Shown here in pieces: positions 25,048-32,234 of a DNA stretch of 49,925 nt. The number at the start of each line of letters is the position of its first letter. Within the stretch, counting starts at the first letter, position 1. The stretch comes from CBFGTV01 sp965652145 (GTDB lineage: Bacteria > Bacillota > Clostridia > Peptostreptococcales > Natronincolaceae): NCBI GenBank assembly GCA_965652145.1, contig CBFGTV010000020.1, forward strand, positions 1 through 49,925. Reading direction: 5' to 3'. The position numbers were made by a program, and so were the translations under genes. The notes beneath the pieces were generated by a model. The model did no database searches. It had not been told where the DNA came from and saw only the letters and a list, made by a program, of their open reading frames with translations.

Positions 25048-26409
25048 ATGCAGAAATTAAACTGGAAGGACAAGGTTTTTTATCGAACAATGTTGGCCAT
25101 CGCCCTCCCGATTGCCCTTCAAAATCTGATTACCTCGTCTTTAAATATGATCGATACTGTAATGATTGGCAGATTGGGAGAGATTGAGATCGCCGCAGTT
25201 GGCCTTGCCAATCAATACTTCTTTATTTTTGTTTTATTACTTTTTGGCATCAATAGCGGCGCTGCCATTTTCACCTCTCAGTTTTGGGGGAAAAATGATA
25301 CTGCCAATATTAAGCGAATTATAGGCATAACCTTGATAATGGGAGGATCATTAAGTGTAATCTTCGGAATTGGTGCCTTTATGGTTCCACATCGAATTCT
25401 TCAGATTTTTACCAACGATACAGAGGTAATCAACTTAGGAAGTCAATATTTAAGAATTATTTGCTTTAGCTATTTTGTAACGGCTGTGGGATTTTCCTTT
25501 TCCTTTACGGCAAGAAGCATTGGCCAGGCCAAACTGCCGATGTTTGTTAGTGCTGTTTCTGTGTTAAGTAATGCCATCTTTAATTATATTTTGATATTTG
25601 GAAAGCTAGGATTCCCCATGATGGGTGTAAGGGGGGCGGCCCTTGCCACCCTGTTGGCCAGAATTATTGAAACTACCCTGTTGCTAACTATTATCTATGG
25701 TCAGCGGATGGTCATTGGTGGAACCTTCAGAGAAATGTTTAATATTAACTTTTCCCTTTTCCGCAGATATATTAAAACCGGCCTGCCGGTAATTTTAAAT
25801 GAGGGGCTTTGGTCCCTGGGAACCACCATGTATTCCATAGCCTATGCTCGAATTAGTACCGAGGCCATTGCTGCTGTACAAATAGCCAATACGGTTCAAA
25901 GCGTTTTTATGGTGGTGGCAATGGGACTGGGAAATGCCTGTGCTGTTATGATCGGTAATATTATTGGGGCTAAGGAGGAGGAGAAGGCCGTTGAATATGC
26001 CTTTAGATTTTCTGTGGTGGGGCCTGTCATTGGGATTGGCCTGGGAATAATGCTATTTCTTTCTGCCCCGTTAATTCTCAGCTTCTATAATATTTCACCT
26101 ACAGTTTATGAAAATGCAAAAAACATCTTGCAGGTGATGTCCCTTTTTATCTGTGCTAAAATCTTTAACACCATTTTGGTGATCGGTATTTTACGAAGTG
26201 GCGGCGATACCACTTTTTCATTGATGTTAGAAATGTGCAGTATATGGCTATTTGGAGTGCCCATGGCCTTTTTAGGGGCACATTTTTTAAAGCTGCCGGT
26301 CTATTTGGTAGTGGCCATGGTATCCTGTGAAGAGGTGGTCAAGGCTTTATTTGGCATACCAAGGGTTTTATCTAAAAAGTGGGTAAAAAATGTAGTAGAA
26401 TTTATTTAA
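25048..26409 (+). CDS. Second MATE-family efflux transporter
   Basis: A 453-aa MATE protein, clearly a different subfamily from its upstream neighbour. ALPIALQNLITSSLNMIDTV and MIGRLGEIEIAAVGLANQYF mark the first half, GLPVILNEGLWSLGTTMYSI and VQIANTVQSVFMVVAMGLGN the second. About 12 membrane segments are apparent. AGGAG precedes ATG 25048. The 89-base gap from the first MATE contains TATAAT (25004-25009) and an inverted pair CTTATCC/GGATAAG, so it may have its own promoter. No intact drug-specific motif allows substrate prediction. Confidence 0.92.
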   Translation: MQKLNWKDKVFYRTMLAIALPIALQNLITSSLNMIDTVMIGRLGEIEIAAVGLANQYFFIFVLLLFGINSGAAIFTSQFWGKNDTANIKRIIGITLIMGGSLSVIFGIGAFMVPHRILQIFTNDTEVINLGSQYLRIICFSYFVTAVGFSFSFTARSIGQAKLPMFVSAVSVLSNAIFNYILIFGKLGFPMMGVRGAALATLLARIIETTLLLTIIYGQRMVIGGTFREMFNINFSLFRRYIKTGLPVILNEGLWSLGTTMYSIAYARISTEAIAAVQIANTVQSVFMVVAMGLGNACAVMIGNIIGAKEEEKAVEYAFRFSVVGPVIGIGLGIMLFLSAPLILSFYNISPTVYENAKNILQVMSLFICAKIFNTILVIGILRSGGDTTFSLMLEMCSIWLFGVPMAFLGAHFLKLPVYLVVAMVSCEEVVKALFGIPRVLSKKWVKNVVEFI

Positions 26410-26413
26410 GGTC

Positions 26414-26459
26414 GGCTGTTGTCATGGAAGGTTTTTGTAATTCTCAATTGACAACAGCC
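26414..26459 (+). repeat. Inverted repeat GGCTGTTGTCA/TGACAACAGCC
   Basis: GGCTGTTGTCA at 26414-26424 is perfectly complementary to TGACAACAGCC at 26449-26459, with a 24-base loop. The right arm overlaps the -35 box of the Mn riboswitch transcript. It could be the MATE terminator (no T-run, so weak) or a protein-binding dyad such as a metalloregulator site. Confidence 0.55.
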
Positions 26460-26476
26460 AAAGCCTATGGTAGAAT
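26448..26476 (+). promoter_or_regulatory. Promoter of the Mn riboswitch transcript
   Basis: TTGACA at 26448-26453 and TAGAAT at 26471-26476, spacer 17 bases; TATAAT at 26476-26481 follows, but its spacer would be 22. Transcription should start near 26483-26488. Confidence 0.65.
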
Positions 26477-26501
26477 ATAATTTGTATTTCGGTACTAACT
26501 G

Positions 26502-26653
26502 CTAAAAGGGAGTAGCTGCAGCAAGCTGCGGATAGTGTCAACATACTGACCTCGGGTCTGGTGCTATCCACTTTAGAATGATCTAAAGGAGCGAGACTTT
26601 TACGTTGAGTAAGCCAAAACAGGTTTACTGAACATAAAGGTTTCGCTTTTTTT
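26502..26653 (+). promoter_or_regulatory. yybP-ykoY manganese riboswitch with expression-platform terminator
   Basis: The aptamer spans about 26502-26602: TAAAAG (26503-26508) pairs with CTTTTA (26597-26602) as P1, GGGAGTAGC forms the first conserved loop, and GGAGCGAGACTTTT forms the second, both yybP-ykoY hallmarks that together bind Mn2+. The 3' strand GCGAGACTTTTA (26591-26602) can instead pair over 12 bp (two G-U) with TAAAGGTTTCGC (26635-26646), followed by TTTTTTT. Aptamer and terminator are mutually exclusive, so Mn2+ binding should prevent termination and switch on the exporter gene downstream. Confidence 0.9.
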
Positions 26654-26690
26654 ATTTTATAAAATGATTTCAAAGGAGGAGTAAGGAGAC

Positions 26691-27800
26691 ATGTTATATG
26701 AAATAATAAGGGGCTTTTTCTTTATATTTATGGCAGAAATGGGCGATAAAACTCAGCTTTTAGCCATGGCCTTTGCTGCGAAATATCCGTTAAAAAAAGT
26801 ATTGGTGGGGGTTTTGATTGGTTCCCTGCTGAATCATGGTATTGCAGTGGTTTTAGGAAACTATCTGACCCAATTCATACCCATTGATGCCATTCAATTG
26901 ATTGCTGCCATTGCCTTTATCGTTTTTGGGCTGTGGACATTGAAAATTGAAGAGGAAGAGGAAGAAAACGCAACGAACAGAGGTTTTGGGCCTATTATGA
27001 CGGTGGCCATGGCCTTTTTTATAGGTGAATTGGGGGACAAGACCCAACTAACCGCCATTACCCTGTCTACCAGCGCCAATTATCCTCTTTGCATTTTGTT
27101 AGGGACAGTTACGGGAATGGTCTTTACCAGTGCCATTGGAATTATAATTGGCAGCCGTTTAGGAAAGCGGATTCCGGAAATTGCCTTAAAGCTTGGTGCT
27201 GCCATGATATTTCTCATTTTCGGTGTAATGGGATTAAAGGATACAATTCCTGCCCAATACATAAACTACTATTCAGTTACGATATTTTTTGTGTTTTTAA
27301 TTTTAATAGTGGCAGTTTTAGTCAATAGAGCCCTTGGTATTTCCAGAAGGAAGGAGACTCCCTATAAAAGAGCGGCCTCACAATTATATATTAATACCCA
27401 AAGAATTACCCGATCCCTTGATAATATTACCTTTAGCAACATCGAGGATAAGGCATGTCTTAAGGCCCAAGGCGCCATTGAGCTTCTAAAAAGGCTGTTA
27501 CAGGAAGCCCACGCTAAAGAGGCCTATTTAGTGGAAGGGGAATGGGAAATTCCCTGTTGCCAAATTAATAAGCAGGAGATTACAGGATTAAAGGAAAGTC
27601 TGGTTGAGACCCTTGAAGTCTGTTTACAGTGCAGCGACCACCAGCAAAATTGTGTAGGTAATCAAACAAGGAAAATATTAGAAAATATGGTCTTTGGTGA
27701 AAATCTTCCGTATGAAGGGAATCGAGGAAAATATTATAATGAAATTAAGAAAAGAGATCCCAATTTCTTTACCGATTTAGAGGTCAATTCATTAAAATAA
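26691..27800 (+). CDS. GDT1/TMEM165 (UPF0016) family Mn2+ exporter with C-terminal extension
   Basis: A 369-aa membrane protein. Two repeats carry the family motif E-x-G-D-K-T-Q: EMGDKTQLLAMAFA (about residues 16-29) and ELGDKTQLTAITLS (about 112-125), each in the first helix of a three-helix unit. The last 160 or so residues are a soluble extension with several Cys (CCQINKQE, CLQCSDHQQNC) absent from the shortest homologues. The family exports Mn2+ (or Ca2+) from the cytosol. The riboswitch immediately upstream strongly supports Mn2+ as the substrate. The function of the Cys-rich tail is unknown; a metal-sensing role is speculative. Confidence 0.9.
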   Translation: MLYEIIRGFFFIFMAEMGDKTQLLAMAFAAKYPLKKVLVGVLIGSLLNHGIAVVLGNYLTQFIPIDAIQLIAAIAFIVFGLWTLKIEEEEEENATNRGFGPIMTVAMAFFIGELGDKTQLTAITLSTSANYPLCILLGTVTGMVFTSAIGIIIGSRLGKRIPEIALKLGAAMIFLIFGVMGLKDTIPAQYINYYSVTIFFVFLILIVAVLVNRALGISRRKETPYKRAASQLYINTQRITRSLDNITFSNIEDKACLKAQGAIELLKRLLQEAHAKEAYLVEGEWEIPCCQINKQEITGLKESLVETLEVCLQCSDHQQNCVGNQTRKILENMVFGENLPYEGNRGKYYNEIKKRDPNFFTDLEVNSLK

Positions 27801-27812
27801 TTTTCACTGCCC

Positions 27813-27841
27813 TTGTATAATTCTTAAGAAATCGGTATGAT
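27813..27841 (+). promoter_or_regulatory. Probable mnmA promoter
   Basis: TTGTAT at 27813-27818 and TATGAT at 27836-27841, spacer 17 bases, 55 bases before the mnmA start codon. The spacer contains the palindrome TTCTTAAGAA. Confidence 0.5.
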
Positions 27842-27896
27842 AATATAAGCACCAGGCTGCCGATAGATAAATTTGTTAAAAAGGAGAGGTGACTGG

Positions 27897-28994
27897 ATGA
27901 ATAAGCGAAAAGAGGACACCCGTGTTGTTATTGGTATGTCGGGGGGAGTGGACTCCTCGGTGGCCGCCCTTTTATTGAAGGAGCAGGGCTACGATGTCGT
28001 TGGAATTTTTATGAAAAATTGGGATGAGGCCGATGAGTTTGGATATTGTACAGCCTCAGAAGACTATGAGGATGTGATCAAGGTCTGTAATCAAATCGGG
28101 ATTCCCTACTATACAGTGAATTTTGAAAAGGAATACTGGGACAAGGTATTTACCTATTTTTTAGAGGAATATAAAAGGGGCAGAACACCTAATCCTGATG
28201 TCATGTGTAATAAGGAAATTAAGTTTAAAGCCTTTCTTGACCATGCCATGACCCTGGGGGCCGATTACCTGGCAACAGGCCATTACGCCCAGGTGGACTA
28301 TCATCAAGGGAGCTATCGTCTTTTAAGGGGTGTTGATTCCAACAAAGATCAGACCTATTTTTTAAATGCCCTCAATCAATATCAGCTATCTAAAGCCATG
28401 TTCCCCATTGGACATTTACCGAAGTCAAAGGTAAGGGAAATTGCCCAGGCCCATCAGCTGGCGACGGCTCAGAAAAAGGATAGTACTGGTATCTGTTTTA
28501 TTGGAGAAAGAAATTTTAAAGAGTTTTTAAGCCATTATTTACCTGCCCAACCCGGCGAGATTCAGACCCTTGACGGTGAAGTAAAGGGAAGACATGACGG
28601 GTTAATGTATTATACCCTTGGTCAGCGAAAGGGCTTGGGGGTCGGCGGATCTGGAAGCGGTGAACCCTGGTTTGTTGCTGGCAAGGATCTTGAGAAAAAC
28701 ATACTATATATTGTACAGGGAGATAAACATCCGGCCCTGTTTTCCAAGGGACTGCTGGCTACAGATGTAAGCTGGGTTGCAGGAAAGGCACCGGCGTCTA
28801 CCTTTACCTGTACGGCAAAATTCCGATACCGACAAAAAGATAATGGTGTGACTGTTCATGTCGCGTCCGACACCACCTGCAGAGTGGTCTTTGAGCAACC
28901 CCAAAGCGCCATCACCCCCGGTCAGGCAGTGGTCTTTTATGATGGTGAAGTTTGCCTGGGGGGCGGTATTATTGATAAGCCACTAAAAGACTAA
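27897..28994 (+). CDS. mnmA: tRNA-uridine 2-sulfurtransferase
   Basis: A 365-aa MnmA. The PP-loop GMSGGVDSSVAALLLKEQGY binds ATP, MKNWD follows, and the two catalytic cysteines are Cys104 (MCNKEIKFK) and Cys200 (TGICFIGER). It thiolates U34 of Lys, Glu and Gln tRNAs in the cytoplasm, receiving sulfur from a cysteine desulfurase that is not encoded nearby. ATG 27897 is chosen since AAGGAGAGG lies 7-8 bases upstream; an in-frame TTG at 27873 is unsupported. The length fits the family. It is probably a single-gene transcript. Confidence 0.95.
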   Translation: MNKRKEDTRVVIGMSGGVDSSVAALLLKEQGYDVVGIFMKNWDEADEFGYCTASEDYEDVIKVCNQIGIPYYTVNFEKEYWDKVFTYFLEEYKRGRTPNPDVMCNKEIKFKAFLDHAMTLGADYLATGHYAQVDYHQGSYRLLRGVDSNKDQTYFLNALNQYQLSKAMFPIGHLPKSKVREIAQAHQLATAQKKDSTGICFIGERNFKEFLSHYLPAQPGEIQTLDGEVKGRHDGLMYYTLGQRKGLGVGGSGSGEPWFVAGKDLEKNILYIVQGDKHPALFSKGLLATDVSWVAGKAPASTFTCTAKFRYRQKDNGVTVHVASDTTCRVVFEQPQSAITPGQAVVFYDGEVCLGGGIIDKPLKD

Positions 28995-29021
28995 CGCAAT
29001 ATAAAAACTAATATTAATGTA

Positions 29022-29051
29022 GCAAATTCCTTGCCAGGTTAAGGAATTTGC
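29022..29051 (+). repeat. Inverted repeat GCAAATTCCTT/AAGGAATTTGC
   Basis: A perfect 11-bp dyad (29022-29032 with 29041-29051, 8-base loop) after mnmA. It is followed by A residues and not T, so it is a poor + strand terminator. Its right arm overlaps the -35 box TTGCAA of the RNA promoter, so it could also be an operator. Confidence 0.6.
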
Positions 29052-29076
29052 AAAAAATAACATATTATGTTATAAT
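29048..29076 (+). promoter_or_regulatory. Strong sigma-A promoter of the structured RNA
   Basis: TTGCAA at 29048-29053, an exact 17-base spacer, TATAAT at 29071-29076. The predicted start is near 29083. Confidence 0.75.
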
Positions 29077-29082
29077 AGAAAA

Positions 29083-29336
29083 GTCAATTTAATAAAATTA
29101 ATCTATGTGAAGTATTTATGGTTAATAAGGGAAAGGGCTGAGCTGTTATATGTTTAGGCGGATAACAGTGAGACCCTTGTAAGAGCCAAAACCCATAAAG
29201 AAAAACAGTTATGAGATGGGATTCCCACGGGTCCAGAGGGGTCAGTGGTAGGCTATCATTTTATGGTGGCTTAAGATGAGTCTTTTAAGGCGAAATCTGG
29301 GTACTCTTCCTCACCCGAGGAAGCGTGCCCTTTTTT
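29083..29336 (+). ncRNA. Unassigned structured RNA or long leader, about 250 nt, with its own terminator
   Basis: The 399-base gap after mnmA has no convincing reading frame but is rich in local helices. CTGTTAT/ATAACAG lies near 29137-29170, CCCAT/ATGGG frames 29190-29220, and AGGCTATCAT/ATGGTGGCTT (10 bp with G-U pairs) lies near 29251-29273. A GC-rich terminal hairpin (CTTCCTC/GAGGAAG inside GGGTAC/GTGCCC, about 29299-29331) is followed by TTTTTT. A strong promoter precedes it. It does not match the consensus I know for lysine, c-di-AMP, cobalamin, M-box, T-box or TPP elements. It may be a free small RNA, or an attenuator leader for the beta-lysine acetyltransferase gene. Confidence 0.6.
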
Positions 29337-29393
29337 ATTAATTTAATGTAAGGGAGGAATTGATGGAATTAAACAGAAAAGGAGGAATAGAGG

Positions 29394-30233
29394 ATGGAAC
29401 TAAGAAAATTAATAGATCAATGTAAGCATGAGGATATTTTGGTTGATGAACCAAATAAACGGGTTATTTTCTATCAATATGATGAAAATCATTTGGAAAA
29501 ACATTTAAAGGAAATAGAAAGCCTTGAAAAGGTCCACAATATTGAAAAGGTCAGTGTCTATGGTACCGAAGGGAAAATTGCCATGCTTGAGGAAATGGAT
29601 TTAACCCTGGAAGGGAAAATCGATGGCTTTTTCAATGGTGAGGATGCCTATATTTATTCTCAATTTATTAATCCTGAAAGGAGTATCAGCCCTTTAAGAG
29701 AAAAACAAGAGGCAATTATTCAATCAGCCCAAAACAAGTATGAGGGAGAAATGACCTTCCAGCTTCCTGAAGGTTTTGAATTGAGAAATGCAGAAAAAGG
29801 TGATGTCATGGAAATGGCCAGGGTATATGCCGAGGTCTTTCAAAGCTACCCAACACCCATGAATGAGCCGGCTTATATTAAAAAGGTGATAGATCAGGAA
29901 ACCTTATTTTCCCTTGTAACCTACGACGATCAAATTGTAAGCATAGCTTCGGCTGATATTAACCCTAAATACAATAATGCCGAGATTACCGATTGTGCAA
30001 CCCTGCCCCACTATCGTGGAAAGGGCTTGTTAAGCTATATTATCAATCATTTGGAAAAGCGCCTCAATAAGAAGCAGGTGCCTAATCTGTTTTCCTTAAC
30101 AAGAGCGAAATCTGCTGGAATGAACCATGTGATAGCTAAACATGACTATGAATATCGAGGTACCCTGGTACAAAATTGTCATATATCAGGGGGCTTTGAA
30201 GACATGAATATCTGGGTAAAAAACCTGTCTTAA
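29394..30233 (+). CDS. ablB: Beta-lysine N6-acetyltransferase (AblB-type GNAT)
   Basis: A 279-aa protein. The N-terminal about 120 residues form the AblB-specific lead domain, and the GNAT domain begins PEGFELRNAEKGDVMEMARV. Diagnostic AblB features include FQSYPTPMNEPAYIKK, the acceptor region NAEITDCATLPHYRGKGLLS (with the RGKG acetyl-CoA loop) and the tail GGFEDMNIWVKNLS. AblB acetylates beta-lysine, made by lysine 2,3-aminomutase (AblA), to the compatible solute N-epsilon-acetyl-beta-lysine. No ablA is adjacent, which is unusual since the two are commonly paired. GGAGG precedes ATG 29394. Confidence 0.85.
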   Translation: MELRKLIDQCKHEDILVDEPNKRVIFYQYDENHLEKHLKEIESLEKVHNIEKVSVYGTEGKIAMLEEMDLTLEGKIDGFFNGEDAYIYSQFINPERSISPLREKQEAIIQSAQNKYEGEMTFQLPEGFELRNAEKGDVMEMARVYAEVFQSYPTPMNEPAYIKKVIDQETLFSLVTYDDQIVSIASADINPKYNNAEITDCATLPHYRGKGLLSYIINHLEKRLNKKQVPNLFSLTRAKSAGMNHVIAKHDYEYRGTLVQNCHISGGFEDMNIWVKNLS

Positions 30234-30254
30234 TAACAAAATATCCTTCCTTAC

Positions 30255-30288
30255 ACCCTGTTTCCTACTGGAGGCAGGGTTTTTTTTA
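30255..30288 (+). terminator. Rho-independent terminator after ablB
   Basis: ACCCTG (30255-30260) pairs with CAGGGT (30275-30280), extended inward by TCC/GGA, and is followed by eight T. Confidence 0.88.
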
Positions 30289-30297
30289 TGTTAATAC

Positions 30298-30325
30298 TTG
30301 ACATTATCATAAATATGTTTATAAT
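30298..30325 (+). promoter_or_regulatory. Promoter of the ABC-2 exporter operon
   Basis: TTGACA at 30298-30303, a 16-base spacer and TATAAT at 30320-30325, directly after the ablB terminator. The -10 box lies inside the left operator copy. Confidence 0.75.
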
Positions 30326-30348
30326 ATAATTAAGTTTATAATATAAAC
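30317..30348 (+). promoter_or_regulatory. Tandem palindromic operator GTTTATAATATAAAC
   Basis: GTTTATA-A-TATAAAC at 30334-30348 is a perfect 7+7 dyad. A degenerate copy, GTTTATAATATAATT, lies at 30317-30331 and covers the -10 box. This layout suggests cooperative repression, most likely by the winged-helix protein encoded in the same operon (31047-31358). Confidence 0.6.
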
Positions 30349-30366
30349 TGAAAGGAGTGTTTGTAA

Positions 30367-31038
30367 ATGAAGAATTCAAATAAAAAGAGCCAAGAAATTA
30401 TTCAAGACCTGCTCTATATTAAGCAAGCCATTTCAAAAAACAGTAACATCTTTAAATTTATATCTCTGACAGAGACCCTAAGGACGGTATATCTCTTTAG
30501 TGGCATTGCCATTATATCATTGGCAGGATTATTTTATTATGTTATTCAAGCCTATGGAGCCTATGAAGCTGTTCCCTTTAAGGTTAAAGGGGTTCTCTAT
30601 GGCGCGGTGATTTTGTTAATAGGTGGAATATTCTGCTTAAAAATCAGAAATATAATTATAGCTTTCAAAAAAAATCAGAGTAATATGACACTGATTCGGC
30701 TGCTGCGAGAGGTTTATACCCTTCAGTCGGCATTGGTAATTGTTCCCTTTGTCCTTTCGGCCATAATGGTGTCTGGCTTTTTCTATAGCCAGGGCCTGGG
30801 AAACCTGATTGTTCCCTTTTTAGGAATCTTTCTTGGGCTTCTGTGCTTTGGAGTCATTAATATTTTCCATATAAAAGAGCTGGGTCTCCTTGGAGGCTGG
30901 TTTGTCGTAACAGGCTTTTTACTGATGATGGTCTTTACTGGTCTGCATCCTCTAATAGGAACCATTGTTTGCTTCGGAATGGGATTATTGATGATGTACG
31001 GGGCAAGTTTTATTTTGGCGGGTTCTAAAGGGGAGTGA
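30367..31038 (+). CDS. Six-helix integral membrane protein of unknown function
   Basis: A 223-aa protein. A soluble N-terminal stretch (about 40 residues) precedes hydrophobic segments near 43-63, 72-95, 117-140, 143-163, 170-190 and 193-217. GTYVCFGMG-like GTIVCFGMGLLMMYGA closes the protein. I recognise no catalytic motif. It is the first gene of an operon with a winged-helix regulator and an ABC-2 exporter; small multi-helix proteins in that position often sense a ligand for the regulator or serve as an accessory subunit. The stop lies 8 bases before the regulator start. Confidence 0.7.
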   Translation: MKNSNKKSQEIIQDLLYIKQAISKNSNIFKFISLTETLRTVYLFSGIAIISLAGLFYYVIQAYGAYEAVPFKVKGVLYGAVILLIGGIFCLKIRNIIIAFKKNQSNMTLIRLLREVYTLQSALVIVPFVLSAIMVSGFFYSQGLGNLIVPFLGIFLGLLCFGVINIFHIKELGLLGGWFVVTGFLLMMVFTGLHPLIGTIVCFGMGLLMMYGASFILAGSKGE

Positions 31039-31046
31039 GGAAGCAG

Positions 31047-31358
31047 ATGAAGTTTGAAATCGATAAAGTGATCCATGAAAGGGTTAGATTACTAATACTA
31101 ACCTATCTAGCCAGCCATCAGGAAAAAAAGGTGCCCTTTAATGAGATCAAGGAGGGACTAGAGCTAACTGCCGGGAACCTATCGGTTCAGCTGAGAAATT
31201 TAGAAGAGGCAGGCTATATAAAAATCCACAAAAGAATTAAAAATAATAAGTCAGAGACTAAGGTGGCTTTAACGCTAGAGGGCTTGAACCGTCTTAATGA
31301 ATATCTTGCTGAAATGGAGGGCTTGATTAGAGCTGTAAAGCAGAGGCAGGGGGATTAA
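31047..31358 (+). CDS. Winged-helix transcriptional regulator (MarR/ArsR-like small HTH)
   Basis: A 103-aa DNA-binding protein: HERVRLLILTYLASH (helix 1), VPFNEIKEGLELTAGNLSVQ (helix-turn-helix; recognition helix TAGNLSVQLRNLEEAGY), then a basic wing KRIKNNKSETKVALT and a C-terminal dimerisation helix. It matches the winged helix DNA-binding domain type often encoded next to ABC-2 transporters. ATG 31047 is chosen because GAGTGAGG sits at suitable spacing; GTG 31035 is the upstream alternative. It probably binds the palindromes at 30317-30348 and represses its own operon. Confidence 0.88.
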   Translation: MKFEIDKVIHERVRLLILTYLASHQEKKVPFNEIKEGLELTAGNLSVQLRNLEEAGYIKIHKRIKNNKSETKVALTLEGLNRLNEYLAEMEGLIRAVKQRQGD

Positions 31359-31376
31359 AAAAAGGGAGGGAAAGCA

Positions 31377-32234
31377 ATGATTAGAGTGGAAAACCTATAC
31401 CATGACTATACGGGGAAGGGAAACTATGCTGTAAAAGATATCTCCTTTGAGATCAATAAGGGGGAAATATTCGGCTTTCTTGGCCCCAGCGGGGCTGGTA
31501 AAAGCACTGTTCAAAATATTATGACCGGGTTATTGAAGCTGCAAAGGGGAAAGGTACTTTATGGGGGAAAATCCATTCAAGGGCTAAGAAGGGAGTTTTA
31601 TAATCAAATAGGCGTTTCCTTTGAGCATCCTAATCTTTATGGAAAGCTAACGGGATATGAAAATCTGAAATATTATGGGGGACTATTTCAAACCGATACC
31701 CTTGACCCGATGCTGCTCTTAAAACAGGTGGGCCTGAAGGAGGCTGCCAATAAAAAAGCTGAGGCCTATTCAAAGGGAATGAAGCAAAGGCTGGTATTTG
31801 CCAGGGCACTTATCAATAATCCAAGCATTTTATTTTTAGATGAACCCACCTCAGGTCTTGATCCCACTACAGCCGACAGAATTAAAGATATAATTTTAGA
31901 AAAGCAGCAGCAGGGCTGTACTATTTTTTTAACCACCCACAATATGCTTGTGGCGGAAACCCTGTGTAATCAGGTGGCCTTCTTAAATGAAGGAAGGATT
32001 GCTGCCCTGGATTCACCAAAAAGTCTGAAGCTGCAATACGGAGAGAAGGCTGTAAGGGTAGAATATGTCAGCCAGGGAGCCTTGAAGGAAGGAATGTTTT
32101 TTTTAGAAAATAAAGCAGATCGCCAAGCCCTAAATCATGTTATCAATACGGAAAAAATCCAAACCATCCATTCCTTAGAGGCCAGTCTGGAGCAAATATT
32201 TATAAAATTAACGGGAAGGAAGTTGACGCCATGA
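31377..32234 (+). CDS. ABC transporter ATP-binding protein (ABC-2 exporter)
   Basis: A 285-aa ATPase with Walker A GPSGAGKST, Q-loop around FEHPNLYGKLT, signature YSKGMKQRL, Walker B SILFLDEPTSGLDP and the H-loop TTHNM. The non-canonical signature (SKGMKQ) is usual for drug and lantibiotic-type ABC-2 exporters. The C-terminal about 60 residues are the regulatory tail of this subfamily. It overlaps the first permease by 4 bases and would pair with the two permeases downstream as a 2+1+1 complex. The substrate is unknown; antibiotic or bacteriocin self-protection is typical for such operons. Confidence 0.92.
   Translation: MIRVENLYHDYTGKGNYAVKDISFEINKGEIFGFLGPSGAGKSTVQNIMTGLLKLQRGKVLYGGKSIQGLRREFYNQIGVSFEHPNLYGKLTGYENLKYYGGLFQTDTLDPMLLLKQVGLKEAANKKAEAYSKGMKQRLVFARALINNPSILFLDEPTSGLDPTTADRIKDIILEKQQQGCTIFLTTHNMLVAETLCNQVAFLNEGRIAALDSPKSLKLQYGEKAVRVEYVSQGALKEGMFFLENKADRQALNHVINTEKIQTIHSLEASLEQIFIKLTGRKLTP

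Noticed and set aside
26422..26673. 83-aa reading frame on the - strand
   Set aside because: It lies antisense to the Mn riboswitch and its promoter, has no ribosome site, and is explained by the RNA structure.
29083..29336. Assignment of the RNA as 6S RNA, T-box, lysine or c-di-AMP riboswitch
   Set aside because: No single long rod with a central bubble, no AGGGTGGNACCGCG antiterminator box, and no recognisable lysine or ydaO core sequences were found by eye.
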